Made by a program: the position numbers and the translations under genes
The notes under the pieces: generated by a model
Database searches by the model: none
Told to the model about the DNA's origin: nothing
The model's input: the letters and a program-made list of their open reading frames with translations, nothing else
In this document: positions 1 through 12,270 of the stretch, one piece after another
How positions within the stretch are numbered: the first letter of the stretch is position 1
Layout of the letters: the number at the start of each line of letters is the position of its first letter
Assembly: GCA_009746045.1 (NCBI GenBank)
Contig: RPFO01000176.1
Span: 128,501-192,500 of the forward strand
Source: Mesostigma viride
Taxonomy: Eukaryota > Streptophyta > Mesostigmatophyceae > Mesostigmatales > Mesostigmataceae
DNA length: 64,000 bases
Reading direction: 5' to 3'

Positions 1-342
1 CCCACCCACCCACCCACCCACCCACCCACCCACCACCCACCCACCCACCCACCCACCCACCCACCCACCACCCACCCACCCACCCACCCACCCACCCACC
101 CACCCACCCACCCACCCACCCACCCACCCACCCACCCACCCACCCACCCACCCACCCACCCACCCACCCACCCACCCACCCACCCACCCACCCACCCACC
201 CACCCACCCACCCACCCACCCACCCACCCACCACCCACCCACCCACCCACCCACCCACCCACCCACCCACCCACCCACCCACCCACCCACCCACCCACCC
301 ACCCACCCACCCACCCACCCACCCACCCACCCACCCACCCTT
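1..342. repeat. (CCCA)n microsatellite, cut by the left window edge
   Basis: About 340 bp of CCCA units with two single-base slips (CCA units near 33, 69 and 231). It ends at a CCCTTGCTGC boundary also found, slightly changed, after the array at 18454-18802. It therefore belongs to the W repeat family and is not a telomere. Confidence 0.97.
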
Positions 343-1560
343 GCTGCTGTTAGGGAACAAGATTGGACCAAGAGGGCATGTACTGGGCCCCAGCATGGTG
401 AACTGGCCAAACTCGAGAATGACTTGTAGGATGCTTTTGAGGGTGCAACATTGTATCTCAAGCCAACCTCCTTTCAGGGTCCCCAAACCACCTGACAGGG
501 TCCTAAAATAATAATATTTACCCCCTGAGAAGGCTTTCTCACTACCTGAGGGAGACCCGGTCAAACCCCCGGCTCAGGCCCTAAGAAACCAGACCCCACC
601 CTGGTTCTTTGCTAGGGGGTGGGGATATATTTTCACCCCCCCTCCTGGGTCCCCCCATACCCCGCAGACGGCCACATGTCACCCCCTCATTGGCTGGCTA
701 CTAGGCCTGATATAACTCGGCTCCACTAAGTGAAGTGTGCACATACTTATTGCAATAAACTTGTTACTCTGGCACTCCAATGGACCTTAGCTTCAGCACC
801 TATTCAAACTCAAGGCACAAATCATCATCAAGGTTTCTTGGTCACCATGCTGGGGCCCATATGCAACCTTGAGTTTTTTCTCCAGCTGCGAGGGTGGGTG
901 GGAGGGTGGGAGGGTGGGAGATGCAAAGAAAAGAGACCACCCTAGTCACCGGCACCACCGTAAGTACCCTTGTCACTCCAACAGACGCACCGCGCGAGAA
1001 GGTGCATGCACAGTTACGGGTCGCTACAAATTTTCGACACTATAGCACTACAGCGAGGGTTGCAATCTCAGGTTATGGATCCAAGAGCTGCTAGTTGGCA
1101 CTACCTTCCGGCATGCTCCACATGAGGTCGTTGCAGTACCCAGGTGACAGGTGTTAGAGCCAGCTGCGCTACCTACGGCAGGTTGGTCCTCTTTGAGCCC
1201 GTATCGCTTTTAACTATAAAACGAGCAAATGCTCATCGAATTCACATTCTCCCCCGCGCCGTACCTTCCATTGGGGAGATTATTTTCAAAACTTTTCTTC
1301 AAGACTTTGTAAGGATGGCGCTACAAAAAGCTTTCTCGCAATTGGGCTGCAGCAGTGCAGCTTCACGGGAAGCATTCGAAACATATGCACCTGCAGTCGT
1401 GTAATTATGCCAGAGATCCCGCGTTCGATTCTCTAGTAGCACCCCATGTAGCCATGGAGTGGTGCACAACGGTGTCGGTGGTAGCCACCTGTGTGCTAGC
1501 ATGGCCAAGTCTGTACAGGGAGCTTCTTGCATACTCACAGTTGCCATCGCTTATCTAGTT
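343..1560. repeat. W-family repeat copy 1 (head-to-head B segments, short GGGT run, A segment, tRNA-like tail)
   Basis: 343-450 is the reverse-oriented flank of the CCCA array. About 720-892 is a forward flank ending in a short GGGT run (893-920). 921-1240 is the A segment, starting GCAAAGAAAAGAGACC and ending near TATAAAA. 1240-1560 carries a GCGTTCGATTCTC box-B-like motif at about 1420. The same order recurs at 18803-19790, with the tail at 11880-12260 and 50900-51290. Positions 450-715 are extra relative to the copy at 18.8 kb. No coding capacity is recognised. Confidence 0.7.
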
Positions 1561-3081
1561 CCAACTCCTTGCCATTTGTTATCGTGTTTTTATTCCTAGT
1601 CAACAGTGTCGCATCAGCAACGGCCGCTGGCGACGTTGCTGCAATTAAGCCGTAACGATATGGTGTTGACGATGAGCTACCTGGTGCTCTCGTCAGATTC
1701 TGATTTGACTCGGTATTTTGTGAGATGTTTCCTGTCCATTGCATTGGCAATATTTTCTGTGAGAAACGCCACTACTTCTTTCTGGCTGTGACGCACGTGG
1801 CTGTTAGACTACGTTGCTGGCACCTACGACGACGGATTAACTTCATTTCCTGAGATTCGAGCTAAGGTTTCGCGCGTACTGTAGCGCTTTCGTATTTGCA
1901 GGCCACTCATTCTCGGATGTGGGCTTCAATGCAATCCTGTTGCATTTTTTGTGTGCCCATTGGCACATATTATGGACAGCACTATCGCCAGATCAGCAAT
2001 CCTTACTGTGATTGGCTGGCGTGGAATGTGTTCCATAGTGCATGGGGAATTGCGTAAGTAGCGTAATCTTTCTGACTGCCAGTACATACAGTGAACCTTG
2101 GCCTGCACACCTGTCAGGATGACCTTACCTGTGTCGTCCCATACCCCATCCTTGGCGCTAGGGTATATTCCAGGTCAACCCTGTTATTCAAGTAGTAACA
2201 TGACATTGTCTCAAGCACTATCAGAAGAATCATCTCCCCTCCTTCTGCATTATCATCATCCCTGCAATCCAGGCCAACGGTAGATGGTTTTTGGTCGTGC
2301 CTACCAGTGGCACTTTGCCAAACGGGGACCTGGGCCAAGGGGAGTACAGCCGGAGGGAAGAGGCCGGCAGGGGACAATGTCCTCACCCCACGTCATTACA
2401 CGAGGGCTCGTCATGTACCCTGAATCTGAACTTAGGGCGGCATCCACGGTGCCTACGCCTGGTGGCCGCGAGGTAGCATGGCCCAGGTGCATAAGTATAA
2501 AGGTCAGGGCATCGGTGGGCTGCGCTCTAGTGGGCATGCTAGGGCTAGAGTTCAATCGGCATCCAGGTCCTTTGGCAAATCTGGAGCATCCATGATTGCT
2601 ATCAGGCACCATGATGGCGCGCCACACCTCCGCCACGAACCGCTCTTCCACTTGGCGTGAGCAGAATGGACCAAAATGGTACTATTCAGGTCTCAACAGC
2701 AATGTGGCACTCCGCTATTAGATCCGAAGTGTGCCCGCTGTTGCTTAACCTTAAGATGTGGCATGACATGGGGCGTGTGGGCTGCGTCGATGGTCTCGCA
2801 TCGGTGTGGCCACTGAGGTCCTTCGGGCGATGCGAGCGTCTGGCGTCCCAGCACAATGGGTGATATAATTAAGACTTTGTTTAATGGCAGTGAAAGTGTG
2901 CAAAACGTTTTCCGCATATTCTAGACCTTTCCCCTGTGGAAACTTTTCCCTGAGGGAATAACCCTTCAGGTTTATTGCAATAAATGTTGGAGGTCTTGTA
3001 AATGGTTAGAATTGATATCAACCCATTCCTTGTCACCGCTCGCGTTGTCAATGTGAATGCCTTGCTGCTGCCTTTCCACAG
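1560..3081. repeat. X-block intron sequence, copy 1
   Basis: Non-coding sequence repeated at about 12270-13172, 20140-21328 and 51680-53573. Landmarks are GCCACTCATTCT (about 1902), GGTAGATGGTTTTTGG (about 2279), GGTGCATAAGTATAAAGG (about 2486) and the run up to the CCACAG splice acceptor at 3081. It is the intron upstream of the exon at 3082. It encodes a 60-residue open frame repeated in all copies that I do not accept as a gene. Confidence 0.75.
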
Positions 3082-3153
3082 CTACCTGGATTATAACCAG
3101 CTGAGTGGCGTCATCCCAGCCGAGCTGGGATCTTCGGTTTCCGTCCGTTACCT
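3082..3153 (+). CDS. LRR exon 1 (72 bp, one repeat)
   Basis: Acceptor TTTCCACAG ends at 3081 and donor GTAAGCC starts at 3154. Reading from the second base, the exon gives YLDY, then NQLSGVIPAELGSS, then VSVRY plus a split Leu codon. It is one 24-residue plant-type LRR. VIPAELGS differs from the common TIPPELGS and is shared in part with the exon at 21329, its 8-kb-spaced paralogue. It is the first LRR exon visible in the window. Confidence 0.85.
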
Positions 3154-3428
3154 GTAAGCCTCCTTGAGTGTTGCTCTTGTCAGCCCCTTGCATGCATGCC
3201 AAGCATGCACCAGCAGAGGTCTCACGACAAACCTCCTTTGGCATGCTGTACTCTGCGGATGCTCCTGTCGGCATGCAGCTGGAGGCCCGCATGAGCTGGC
3301 ATTGAGTGGGTTGTATACCGTACATTTGCAGTGTCCGCCATGTACTACTGTAATATGAATATCAGCAGTCCTCAGCTGGCAGGCTGCCAGGAAAGGTGCC
3401 TGCCATTCACTTCACCCTTTGGAGAAAA

Positions 3429-5406
3429 TCGGGGTTCTTTGAACGGAGTTTCTTCTATACGTGAATGCGGGAACAAGAGGCCGCTGATTGAGCGGTTAAT
3501 AGGTCGTAGTGTTTTCTCGTAGCTTTCTGGCTAAAGCTTTTGTGATTAGTAGATGCAGTATAGTGCATGGTTGGAAAATGAATTAAATATAAATGTGCGT
3601 TCCGCGCTTGGGTTGATTATACCCGGGTGGAACGGGGTGTTAGGTGCAGTGCCCCTGAAGAGAACAACCTACGCATTAGTTAATACTAGCCGTTCAGATT
3701 CAGGATATTCTACCCCCGGTCTGTACGGTTAGCGTCTTACTAGCATCACTGAACGTAAGGGTCTAATGACGTCAGTCAGCTAGCGATAAGGGAGGTTTTG
3801 CGACTAAAAGCCGCTCAGGCTGGTTTTGTCGGCCTCTTTCTTCGCTCGTTGTCGTTGCGGCGGCAACCGCAGCTATGGGGGCTGCGGAGCAAAATCCCAA
3901 AAGCACTGGTTGCACTGGCCACTTGGCCGGTGGTGAGACTTCCAGTTGTTAAGGGGCCAGGCGTAGTTCCTCGCCCGGTGAACAAAAAGAAAAGAAAATG
4001 ATTACCTCTAGTCCGCGCCATTTCCCCAGCTTGGGGTCTTTGGTGGGCCGGGTGCCGTGACAGGTGCTCACTTGTCGCTCGGTCGGCCCAGTGCGCGAGC
4101 TGGTGCTCCGTACCTGGGGATGCTTGCACCCTGGGTTGGAGCCGGATGGCTGGCACTGGCGACCCGTGTCTCGGTCCGCGGCCTGCGGCATTTTCTTCGG
4201 AAATTGCTGCTGGCCAGCAAACTTTGCAACTGCCCTCTGCCGAGGGGGTGGTGGTTGGGGCTGGGGACGGCGATGGGGAAAGCGCCTAAGCTAGAAAATT
4301 TTTCCCCACGCATAGAAACCTCGGGGGGGAATGCGGTCTTGGCTGAACGGACTCTCGTTCAGCCAGGTGCCTGGGGCTGTGGCCTCAGGCATCCGGGCTG
4401 GCGGGGCCTGGGCTAGGTCCACGTTTCTTCTCGAAGCACCCCGGGTCTATGGGGAGACGGCCATAGCGGTACCGACCGGGGGCCCCGAGAGGGGTCATGA
4501 TAGGCTGGCCGTGTGCAATCGCAGTGCAAATGCGCTGGGCCTTTTGGGGCCTCAGGCCATGCATCCACAGCCGCCGGGCACACGCTTCCCGATGTGGGGG
4601 GGCTCCCGTTTTGCGGCAGGGCGGTCACTTGTGACAACGAGCAAGGTGGAGTGCGGCTTCAAGGGAAAGCCAGGGCGGGGGTGATTGGGCAACGAACTTC
4701 ATGAAGGGCCTTGAACGGCGTGCCTCTGGGCATGCCAATAGTGTCACATTTCTGCTTCCACTTATTGTTTTAATGAATATGCTGGTTTTTGTGGGAGCTA
4801 CATGGGACATGAATCGGGGTTCTTTGAACGGAGTTTCTTCTATACGTGAATGCGGGAACAAGAGGCCGCTGATTGAGCGGCTTATAGGTCGTTTTGTTTT
4901 CTCGTAGTTTTTTGGCTAGAGCTTTTGTGATTAGTAGATGCAGTATAGTGCATGGTTGGAAAATGAATTAAATAAAAATGTGCGTTCCGCACTTGGGTTG
5001 ATTATACCCGGGCGGAACGGGGCGTGAGGTGCAGTGCCCCTGAGAAGAACAACCTACGCATTATTTAATACTAGCCGTTCAGATTCGGGATATTCTACGA
5101 AACGATTGTCGGTACGGTTAGCGTCTTACTAGCATCACTGAACATAAAGGTTTAATGTCGTCAGTTAGCTAGGGATGAGGGAGGTTTTGCGACTAAAAGC
5201 CGCTCAGGCTGGTTTTGTCGGCCTCTTTCTTTGCTCCCCACCCACCCACCCACCCACCCTTGTCTTGGTTGCCTCTAGGGCAAACGTACTTCATGAAGGG
5301 CCTTGAACGGCGTGCCTCCGGGCATGCCAATAGTTGTCACATTTCTGCTTCCACTTATTGTTTCAATGAAGATGCTGGTTTTTGTGGTAGCTACATGGGA
5401 CATGAA
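3429..5406 (+). mobile_element. Z1: non-autonomous element with split direct repeats (PAT/Ngaro-like DIRS architecture)
   Basis: Seen: A1 3429-3847, internal 3848-4688, B1 4689-4813, A2 4814-5236, a CCCA run 5237-5260, B2 about 5280-5406. A1/A2 and B1/B2 are near-identical direct repeats, and B1 abuts A2. The left flank ends GGAGAAAA and the right flank begins CATTGGTTTG. The unoccupied paralogous sites (near 13512 and 53902) read GAGAAAACATT without interruption, so no target duplication was made beyond a shared AA. Known: PAT- and Ngaro-type DIRS elements carry A1-ORFs-B1A2-B2 repeats and integrate by tyrosine recombinase without duplication. Inferred: a non-autonomous member. No long open frame is convincing inside. 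Confidence 0.75.
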
Positions 5407-7162
5407 CATTGGTTTGTACATCGAACCCCTTGGCGACCACAGCAGTTGCATCTGCTGGCCGATTCACCGTAGTGGAATCATGCAGAGGGATCACTACATA
5501 CATGGCTTCTAGGCACGGTATGTACGTCCTTTGGGACCCGCTTGCATTCCATTACTAGCTCAGTCAGACATTACTACATACTACTATAGCATGCTAACAG
5601 CTGACTCATTTCATGATATCCGCCTCAGGCCCTACTATTTGCATCGTGCATACCCTACAATTTTGCAAAATACTAATCTAGTTCCTTCACTTATTGACAA
5701 CCTAGCTACATGGCCCGAGTGCTTTTCTGATTTGAAATCTTGTTATTTTTTTCTCAGCACACTAGTACGAGAGAGATGACCAGAGGCGGCTGAGATGGCT
5801 GACGGCTGGAAGTCCCGCCGACTGCACAGAAGGCAGGCTTTGATCACTTTCAGATCATGTATCAGAGATCTGTGAGCTGGCCATTTGTGGCCGCACACTA
5901 CTACTTTTAGGTGTAAAGTAAGCCTGTGGCCAAGGACAGCGGGCCTGTAACAGAATGTACTTAACTATTTTGAGGTGTGAAGTAAGCCTTTGGCCAAGGA
6001 CACCGGGCCTGTCACGGAATATACTTAACTATTTTGAGCTGTGAAGTAAGCATGTGGCCAAGGACACCGGGCCTGTAACGGAATGTTCCTCATTGCTAAA
6101 ACTCTAGTGCCATGTCCTATCTATTCAAAAAGGTTCAGACCTCCTTACCTTCGTTCGCACCTCCTGACCTGGCCTCCAGGCCGCTACCCGTTGCGCAACG
6201 ACTCACCAAGTCCACTGGGCCTGCCTGCACGGGTTCTGGCGGCCACCCCCCTGTTCCGGGAACCCATGCAGCCACTAGTAGGGTCTCCATTTGGAGCTGG
6301 CGGACTACAGGGGTAGGCAATGGTCCCCATTATTTCGAGGTTTCCCTCGGGGTTCCCCCTGGGGCAACTCAACCCAGCGAGGCTGGTCTCGTGTGGCCTT
6401 AACCCATGGCCTACTCCTGGCTCACCAGCACCTCGGACCTCATGACAGCGACTGCCCGTTGATGCATCCCCCCTCTGCAACACGCTGGTAGCCTGCCAGA
6501 CGTTGGCCCTTTTGCGTACTCGGTTTGTACAGGAAAACCTGGGCTTTACTGCCGGGGTCGGCCTCCCAGGTTTTATGCTCAACCACAGCATCCCCGCACC
6601 TCTTCTCATCCCCAAAGGGCATCATGAGGCTACCTCCAGCTTGCACTTGAGGGTCTGCATGGGCACCCACGGTGTGCCATCCCTCCTCCATTCCGCCAGC
6701 ATGCCCCGACCCACAGCAATCGCTGCCCGTTGGTGCGCCCAACTCCGCCTATGATTCGTTACCACCTCAGTGTTGTCCTAAGCGCCATACTGGCACTTGT
6801 TTCAGGGCACTCAAATACTGGAGACGGCCTTTCTCATCGTGTGAGTTCTGAAATGAAGCCTGATCAGGCTTTCAAAATGAAGCCTGGGTCGCCTGGTGGC
6901 AGTGGGGGAAGCGCCCATGACCAGCACTGAAAATATTCGTCAATATTTCGTTGAAAGCGGCTTGCTAGCCGCGAATCCCCATTACATGGCTTATAACCAG
7001 ATTTACTCCAGGACTCCCCATGGCCGGGTAGGCCTGTAGCACCGAGTTGTTTCAGGCGTAGCCGCCATACTGGCCGGCCCACCTTTCCTGGACGTTGGAA
7101 AGTTACGAAGGTGCATTTGAAGAGGAATGCCAACTTGCTGACACGAAAGCAAGTACACAGGC
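5407..7162. repeat. X-block, part after the LRR exon, copy 1
   Basis: Intron sequence repeated at about 13520-14760, 21680-24620 (interrupted) and 53905-55440. It includes a block starting CAGCACACT(A/G)GTA(C/T)GAGAG and a block with CACCTCCTGACCTGGCCTCC. No gene is seen; the open frames are shared by copying only. Confidence 0.7.
5900..6090. repeat. Three tandem copies of a 64-bp unit
   Basis: The motif GAAGTAAGC..GTGGCCAAGGAC recurs at about 5915, 5979 and 6043, each followed by CGGGCCTGT.ACGGAAT. Other X-block copies have one or two units, so this is local expansion. Confidence 0.85.
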
Positions 7163-7346
7163 TAGTTAGTTTGTATAATCACTTGCTGGTATCCTTTTGG
7201 TATCCTTTTGCGGCTCGGCTGAAAAGTTCCGGTCCAATATTTACCCAGCGATGACAACTCGCCGGTGACCTAAGTTCACGCGTCCGGAACCTCTGAGCCG
7301 AACGACGAAAGGATTCCGATACCTGGCCAATATTTACGGTAACTAA
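7163..7346. mobile_element. Small fold-back element (MITE-like), family M1
   Basis: The left arm contains GGTATCCTTTTGCGGCTCGG and the right arm contains its imperfect complement (CCGAACGACGAAAGGATTCC). The ends read TAGTTA and TAACTA. A copy at the equivalent position of the duplicated block (24625-24799) shows it predates that duplication. Confidence 0.6.
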
Positions 7347-7439
7347 AACCTAGTCTCATGGGGGGCTCAGAACACCCGCAGTGTTTTTGCTAACGGTCCG
7401 AATCTGGAGATTGTGTCCGAATGTCTGGAGGCCGTGCTG

Positions 7440-7834
7440 CAATCCGGACATGTCTGGTAGGTGTCCGGGGGGCCCCGCCACCGGCTAGGCCGAGATTGGC
7501 AGCGAGCCGGCAGCAAGCTGGGCCGCTGGCTGCCACCTCGCGGCACGGCGCCGGGCCTACGCACCGGATTCTAAGCAAGATTCCGTGTTGTGCCGCTTGA
7601 TACCTATGTTTGTCCCGTAACGAATGGGTGAATACTTGGTACATTCCTTTTCTGGGGTACAAGTGCGTAGGCACACTTGTAATGTTTGTCAGGAGGCCCT
7701 CGGCAGCCTTACAAATGTCATGGCGGCTTTCCCCCTTCACGAAAAAAGAGGCTCCAAAAATTGCAGCAACGCAGCCATACCAAGTCTGATTAAGGTAGTG
7801 TATTGTGCTACAATAGCGCTAGAGAGCGGATAAA
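7440..7834. repeat. Dispersed repeat also present at 42980-43375
   Basis: Sequence around GCCGCCACCGGCTAGGCCGAG through GGGTACAAGTGCGTAGGCACAC is shared with 42995-43210. It is non-coding as far as can be seen. Confidence 0.7.
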
Positions 7835-10021
7835 CAATGTTGGGATGTGCAGGCTTCTGCAAGCATTGTTGTCAGAAGGCTTTTGGCGAGGTACCCCTAT
7901 TAGAGCTGGGGAAGACAGGCGACGCCAGGCCACGAAAAAAACTTAACCGAACTGCGGACCTTTGAGGAAAAGCGAGCACCTAACTTCATGCTTGCTAACT
8001 GAATGCCGCCGATGTAAAGCACCGAAAATCTCTGCCAGCATGGTAATCAGAGAAAGAAAAGGAGGTTGTTCGAAGTGATATTAAAGCTGTCGATTCCTCC
8101 CCAGCTGTCAGTCCGAGAAGTATTTTATGATTCCACGGATAAGGAGGAACGGGGGCAAGGGGTGGGGGGGTAGGGGGTGCGGCGCTGCGGCTTACGAAAA
8201 CACCATGGAGCCGCTGTTTTCGGAAGGAGGATTGCTCAGTTGTCTTTGGAAAAAGGGACGCACGCACAATGCAGGGGGTGAAATTATAGGAAAAAGCCAG
8301 TGGCCGTAGGAATGCGCTGGGCGAGTGGGCTAATGGCCAGGGGTTGTGGTTTCAAAAGGCTTTTACAAGTAAATTCAGTGGTTTCAAGCAGTTGTATCTT
8401 ATCGGAGACTGCGAAGCTGTGTCATGAGTTTGAAGAATCGGTCGCTTTGCTTTGCTTTATACCCCAACTAAATTTGCCTCGACTAAATTTGCCTCAACCA
8501 TACTTGCCTCAACTAGTTTGCCTAAGTTACTAAGTTATGTAATGGATGTACAGCTTGGCACTGCCCACATTTTACAGTCAGATAGCCCGTTATTTTCCTC
8601 ATTTGGTCTTGGTTGGTGCCTGGTAGCTTGGCTGCAACTAAATGCATTCTGCATAAATGTGTTTTTTCGGTACGTTTAGGCTAAGGCTTAAATGCCTAGG
8701 GCCATTAGCTACCCTTGTTGCCTGGGTTTTGTCACAAGAGGCGCTGACCCAGTTTTGTAAGAATGCTAAAGGAAGCATCAAAACCATGATAGAAATCCTA
8801 TTGCCATTTTGTTTTGCCCAGAAACGATTCGCCTGCGTGTAGGGGGGGGGGGCAAGATGTATATCGCGCAATGTAGTTTGTCGTGTAGGCAGTTTCTTTC
8901 ACCCGCCCGCCCACCTCTTTCATGTGATCTTGTTGATTTGGGGCATGCACTACGGGCCAAAATGTTGTCTTATTGACGGTTTCCACTTGCCACTCATTAG
9001 TGATGGCCAGGTACACCGATTGCTTCAATCTAGACTCTTATTCATGATGGCCCAGTCCGCTACTTGTTCCAATATAGACTGGTGAATCTTGCCTGGGAAT
9101 GAACAGGTGTAACAGTTGATCTGCATTCTCCTGGCCTTTTCGCATGTGGGATGTAACGTTGACCCTTGAGCTTGATTGTGATCAATAGGTATTAACCGCT
9201 GGAGGTATTTTCAATTGTTGGAGTTGATGTTAGCCAATTCCTTATTGCCACGCGCGCTGTAACATTGAATGTCTTGCTGTCTGTCCACAGTGCCCTGAGC
9301 GCTAACCGGCTGAGCGGCACCATCCCACCTGAGCTGGGGTCTTTGGTCTCCGTCCTAGACTTGTAAGCCTCCTTGAGCATTCCTCTTGTCAGCCCCTTGC
9401 ATCCACTCCAAGCATGCGCGGGCCCAGATATCGTGAGAAGCCTTGTGATACACTCTCGTGCTGCATGGGTGACCCACAGCGTGAAGGGCATGCCGCACTG
9501 TGTGGCCCTCTGGCATGTCACTTCAGTAACTTGTTTAGCGACCCAACGCATGTCTCGTTACACCAGTCAGCCATTGTTGAGCTGTGCTGACATTTTCTAC
9601 CGCAATGTGACCTGAGCTTGAATTGCTTTGCGGTATACCATGGGAAATGCTGGGGGTTATTATCTATGGGCCATTGGAGTACCAAACACTAGAATGAGAA
9701 ACAATGTCATGGCAATATTTTTGTGTGTGGCTTTATAGTGGAGCCTTGGCCACACAATTTCTGAGCTATCTGCTCATTTTGTAGCTATGTTGCGGCGGGC
9801 TCAAACGGGGCTGATCTACCGCTTGTAGCGTAGTTTTACCGTACGTCACCTACACCATGCGAGATGCTTGTGTGACATAGGACTAGAGTAGGAGGGGACC
9901 GGCGTTGCGACGGTACTAGTGCCTACTGTCAACTGTGCCCCTTTTTGAGGGAAGTGTGGCGCCTTGAGAGCATGTGCTCTGACATGCATGTGCACACGTA
10001 CTTTGAGTGGTGTGGTGACGA
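7835..10021. repeat. Y-block copy 1 of a long duplication (partner 16294-18453)
   Basis: About 2.19 kb nearly identical to 16294-18453 (8459 bp apart at the left end, 8433 at the exon, 8432 at the right end). It carries the LRR exon at 9291. It ends at CGACCCACCC, where the CCCA array starts, and its last 290 bp are a reverse-oriented W-family A segment. Apart from the exon it has no recognised gene. Confidence 0.92.
9291..9362 (+). CDS. LRR exon 2 (72 bp)
   Basis: Acceptor CTGTCCACAG ends at 9290 and donor GTAAGCC starts at 9363. It encodes ALSA, NRLSGTIPPELGSL, VSVLD plus a split Leu. The scaffold matches the other exons while the ends (ALSA, VLDL) are distinctive. The exon at 17724 is its identical copy in the partner Y block. 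Confidence 0.85.
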
Positions 10022-10747
10022 CCCACCCACCCACCCACCCGCCCGCCCACCCACCCACCCACCCACCCACCCGCCCGCCCGCCCGCCCGCCCGCCCGCCC
10101 GCCCGCACCCACCCACCCACCCACCCACCCACCCACCCACCCACCCACCCACCCACCCACCCACCCACCCACCCACCCACCCACCCACCCACCCACCCAC
10201 CCACCCACCCACCCACCCACCACCCACCCACCCACCCACCCACCCACCCACCCACCCACCCACCCACCCACCCACCCACCCACCCACCCACCCACCCACC
10301 CACCCACCCACCAACCCGCCCACCCACCCACCCACCCACCCACCCACCCACCCACCCACCCACCCACCCACCCACCCACCCACCCACCCACCCACCCACC
10401 CACCCACCCACCCACCCACCCACCCACCCACCCACCCACCCACCCACCCACCCACCCACCCACCCACCCACCCACCCACCCACCCACCCACCCACCCACC
10501 CACCCACCCACCCCCACCCACCCACCCACCCACCCACCCACCACCCACCCACCCACCCACCCACCACCCACCCACCCACCCACCCACCCACCCACCCACC
10601 CACCCACCCACCCACCCACCCACCCACCCACCCACCCACCCACCCACCCACCCACCCACCCACCCACCCACCCACCCACCCACCCACCCACCCACCCACC
10701 CACCCACCCACCCACCCACCCACCCACCCACCCACCCACCCGCCCGC
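10022..10747. repeat. (CCCA)n microsatellite, 726 bp
   Basis: CCCA units with CCCG variants at 10040-10108 and a few one-base slips (near 10221, 10513, 10542, 10565). On the left it abuts a reverse W-family A segment. On the right it joins X-block sequence at ATGCCCTCACCCCGCG, found uninterrupted at about 12750. All six reading frames stay open here, giving proline/threonine/histidine or valine/glycine/tryptophan products that are artefacts. Confidence 0.97.
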
Positions 10748-11453
10748 ATGCCCTCACCCCGCGTCATTACCCTGAGTGTAAACGTAGAGCGACATCCACG
10801 GTGCCTACGCCTGGTGGCCGCCAGGTGGCATGGCCCAGGTGCATAAGTATAAAGGTCAGGGCATCGGTGGGCTGCGCTCTAGTGGGCATGCTAGGGCTAG
10901 AGTTCCACCGGCATCCAGGTCCTTTGCCAAATCTGGGGCATCCATCATGGCTATCAGGCACCATGATGGTGCGCCACACCCCCGCCATCAACCATTCTTC
11001 CCCTTGGCGTGAGCAGCATGGACAGAAGTGGTGCTATTCAGGTCTCAACAGCAACGTGGCACTCCGCTATTAGATCCGAAGTGTGCCCGAGGGTTCAGTG
11101 GCACTGCCGCTTAAGATGTGGCATGACATGGGGCATGTGGGCTGCGTCGATGGTCTCACATTGGTGCGGCCACTGAGGCCTTTTGGGCGATGCGAGCGTC
11201 AGGCGTCCCAGCACAACGGGTGATATAATTAAGACTTTGTTTTATTGGCAGTGAAAGCGTGCAAAACGTTTCCTGCATATTCTAGACCTTTCCCCTGTAG
11301 AAACGTTTCCCTGAGAGATTAACCCTTCCGTTCAATTGCAATAAAGGGGTTGTAAATGTTGGAGGTATTGTAAATGGTTACAATTGATATCAACCCATTC
11401 CCTGTCACTGCTCGTGTTGTCAATGTAAATGCCTTGCTGCTGCCTGCCCACAG
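10748..11453. repeat. Partial X-block intron sequence, copy 2a
   Basis: It begins mid-block relative to 12750 and 20630 and continues to the splice acceptor of the exon at 11454. No separate gene is seen. Confidence 0.75.
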
Positions 11454-11525
11454 TTACCTGGACAATAACCAGCTGAGCGGCACCATCCCACCTGAGCTGG
11501 GGTCTTTGAACTCCATGCAAGACCT
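11454..11525 (+). CDS. LRR exon 3 (72 bp)
   Basis: Acceptor CTGCCCACAG precedes 11454 and donor GTAAGCC follows 11525. It encodes YLDN, NQLSGTIPPELGSL, NSMQD plus a split Leu. NSM in place of VSV is shared only with the exon at 13173. Confidence 0.85.
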
Positions 11526-11695
11526 GTAAGCCTCCTTGAGAATTCTTCTTGTCAGCCCCTTGCATGTATGCCAAGAATGCACAAGCAGAGGTCTCACGAC
11601 AAACCTCCTTTGGCATGCTCTACTCTGCGGATGCTCCTGTCGGCATGCAGCTGGAGGCCCGCATGAGCTGGCATTAAGTGGGTTGTATACCATGA

Positions 11696-12270
11696 GTGAA
11701 CGATCCGCCAAGACCCTAGTCAGGACCTACAGGCACCGGGCTGGCCACCGGGCTGGCCCTGCAAAAGTTCTGAAGTCCAGTTTGTGTACTGTCAAAAAGA
11801 TGCGTTTTTTTTTTTTTGGGTCGCGGCGTTTGGTAGCGTATTCCCGTATTTTTGCGGCTCAGTACGGCGTATTCGCCAACCCGGACTACGCTACCTACGG
11901 CAGGTTGGTCCCCTTTGAGCCCGTATCGCTTTTCACTATAAAATGAGGAAAAGATCATCAAATTCACATTCTCCCCCGCGCCGTACCTTCCATTGGGGAG
12001 ATTATTTTCAAAACTTTTCTTCAAGACTTTGTAAGGATGGCGCTACAAAAAGCTTTCTCGCAGCAGTGCAGCTTCATGGGCAGCGTTCGAAACAGATTCC
12101 CCTTCAGTCGTGTAATTATGCCAGAAATCCCGCGTTCGATTCTCTAGTAGCACCCCATGCACCCATGTAGTGGTGCACAACGGTGTCGGTGGTAGCCACC
12201 TGTGTGCTAGCATGGCCAAGTCTGTACAGGGAGCTTCTTGCATACTTACAGTTGTCATTGCTTATCTTAT
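11696..12270. repeat. W-family A segment and tRNA-like tail, copy 2
   Basis: Starting near ATGAGTGAACGATCC the sequence leaves the X block. From about 11880 it matches 1160-1560, including the GCGTTCGATTCTC motif near 12133. A T10-plus run lies at 11807-11817. Confidence 0.65.

Noticed and set aside
1-342. Telomeric repeat
   Set aside because: CCCA units are not a known plant or algal telomere type, and similar arrays occur internally with element flanks.
2478-2660. 60-codon open frame (MAQVHKYKGQGIGGLRSSGH...) kept in five X-block copies (also 10830, 12833, 20705, 52958)
   Set aside because: Conservation equals that of the surrounding repeat, and most differences between copies change the amino acid, so there is no sign of purifying selection.
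9846-11073. Very long open frames over the CCCA array (up to 369 codons, Pro/Thr/His or Gly/Trp/Val repeats on both strands)
   Set aside because: All six frames are open because the 4-bp unit contains no stop in any phase. There is no codon or family support.
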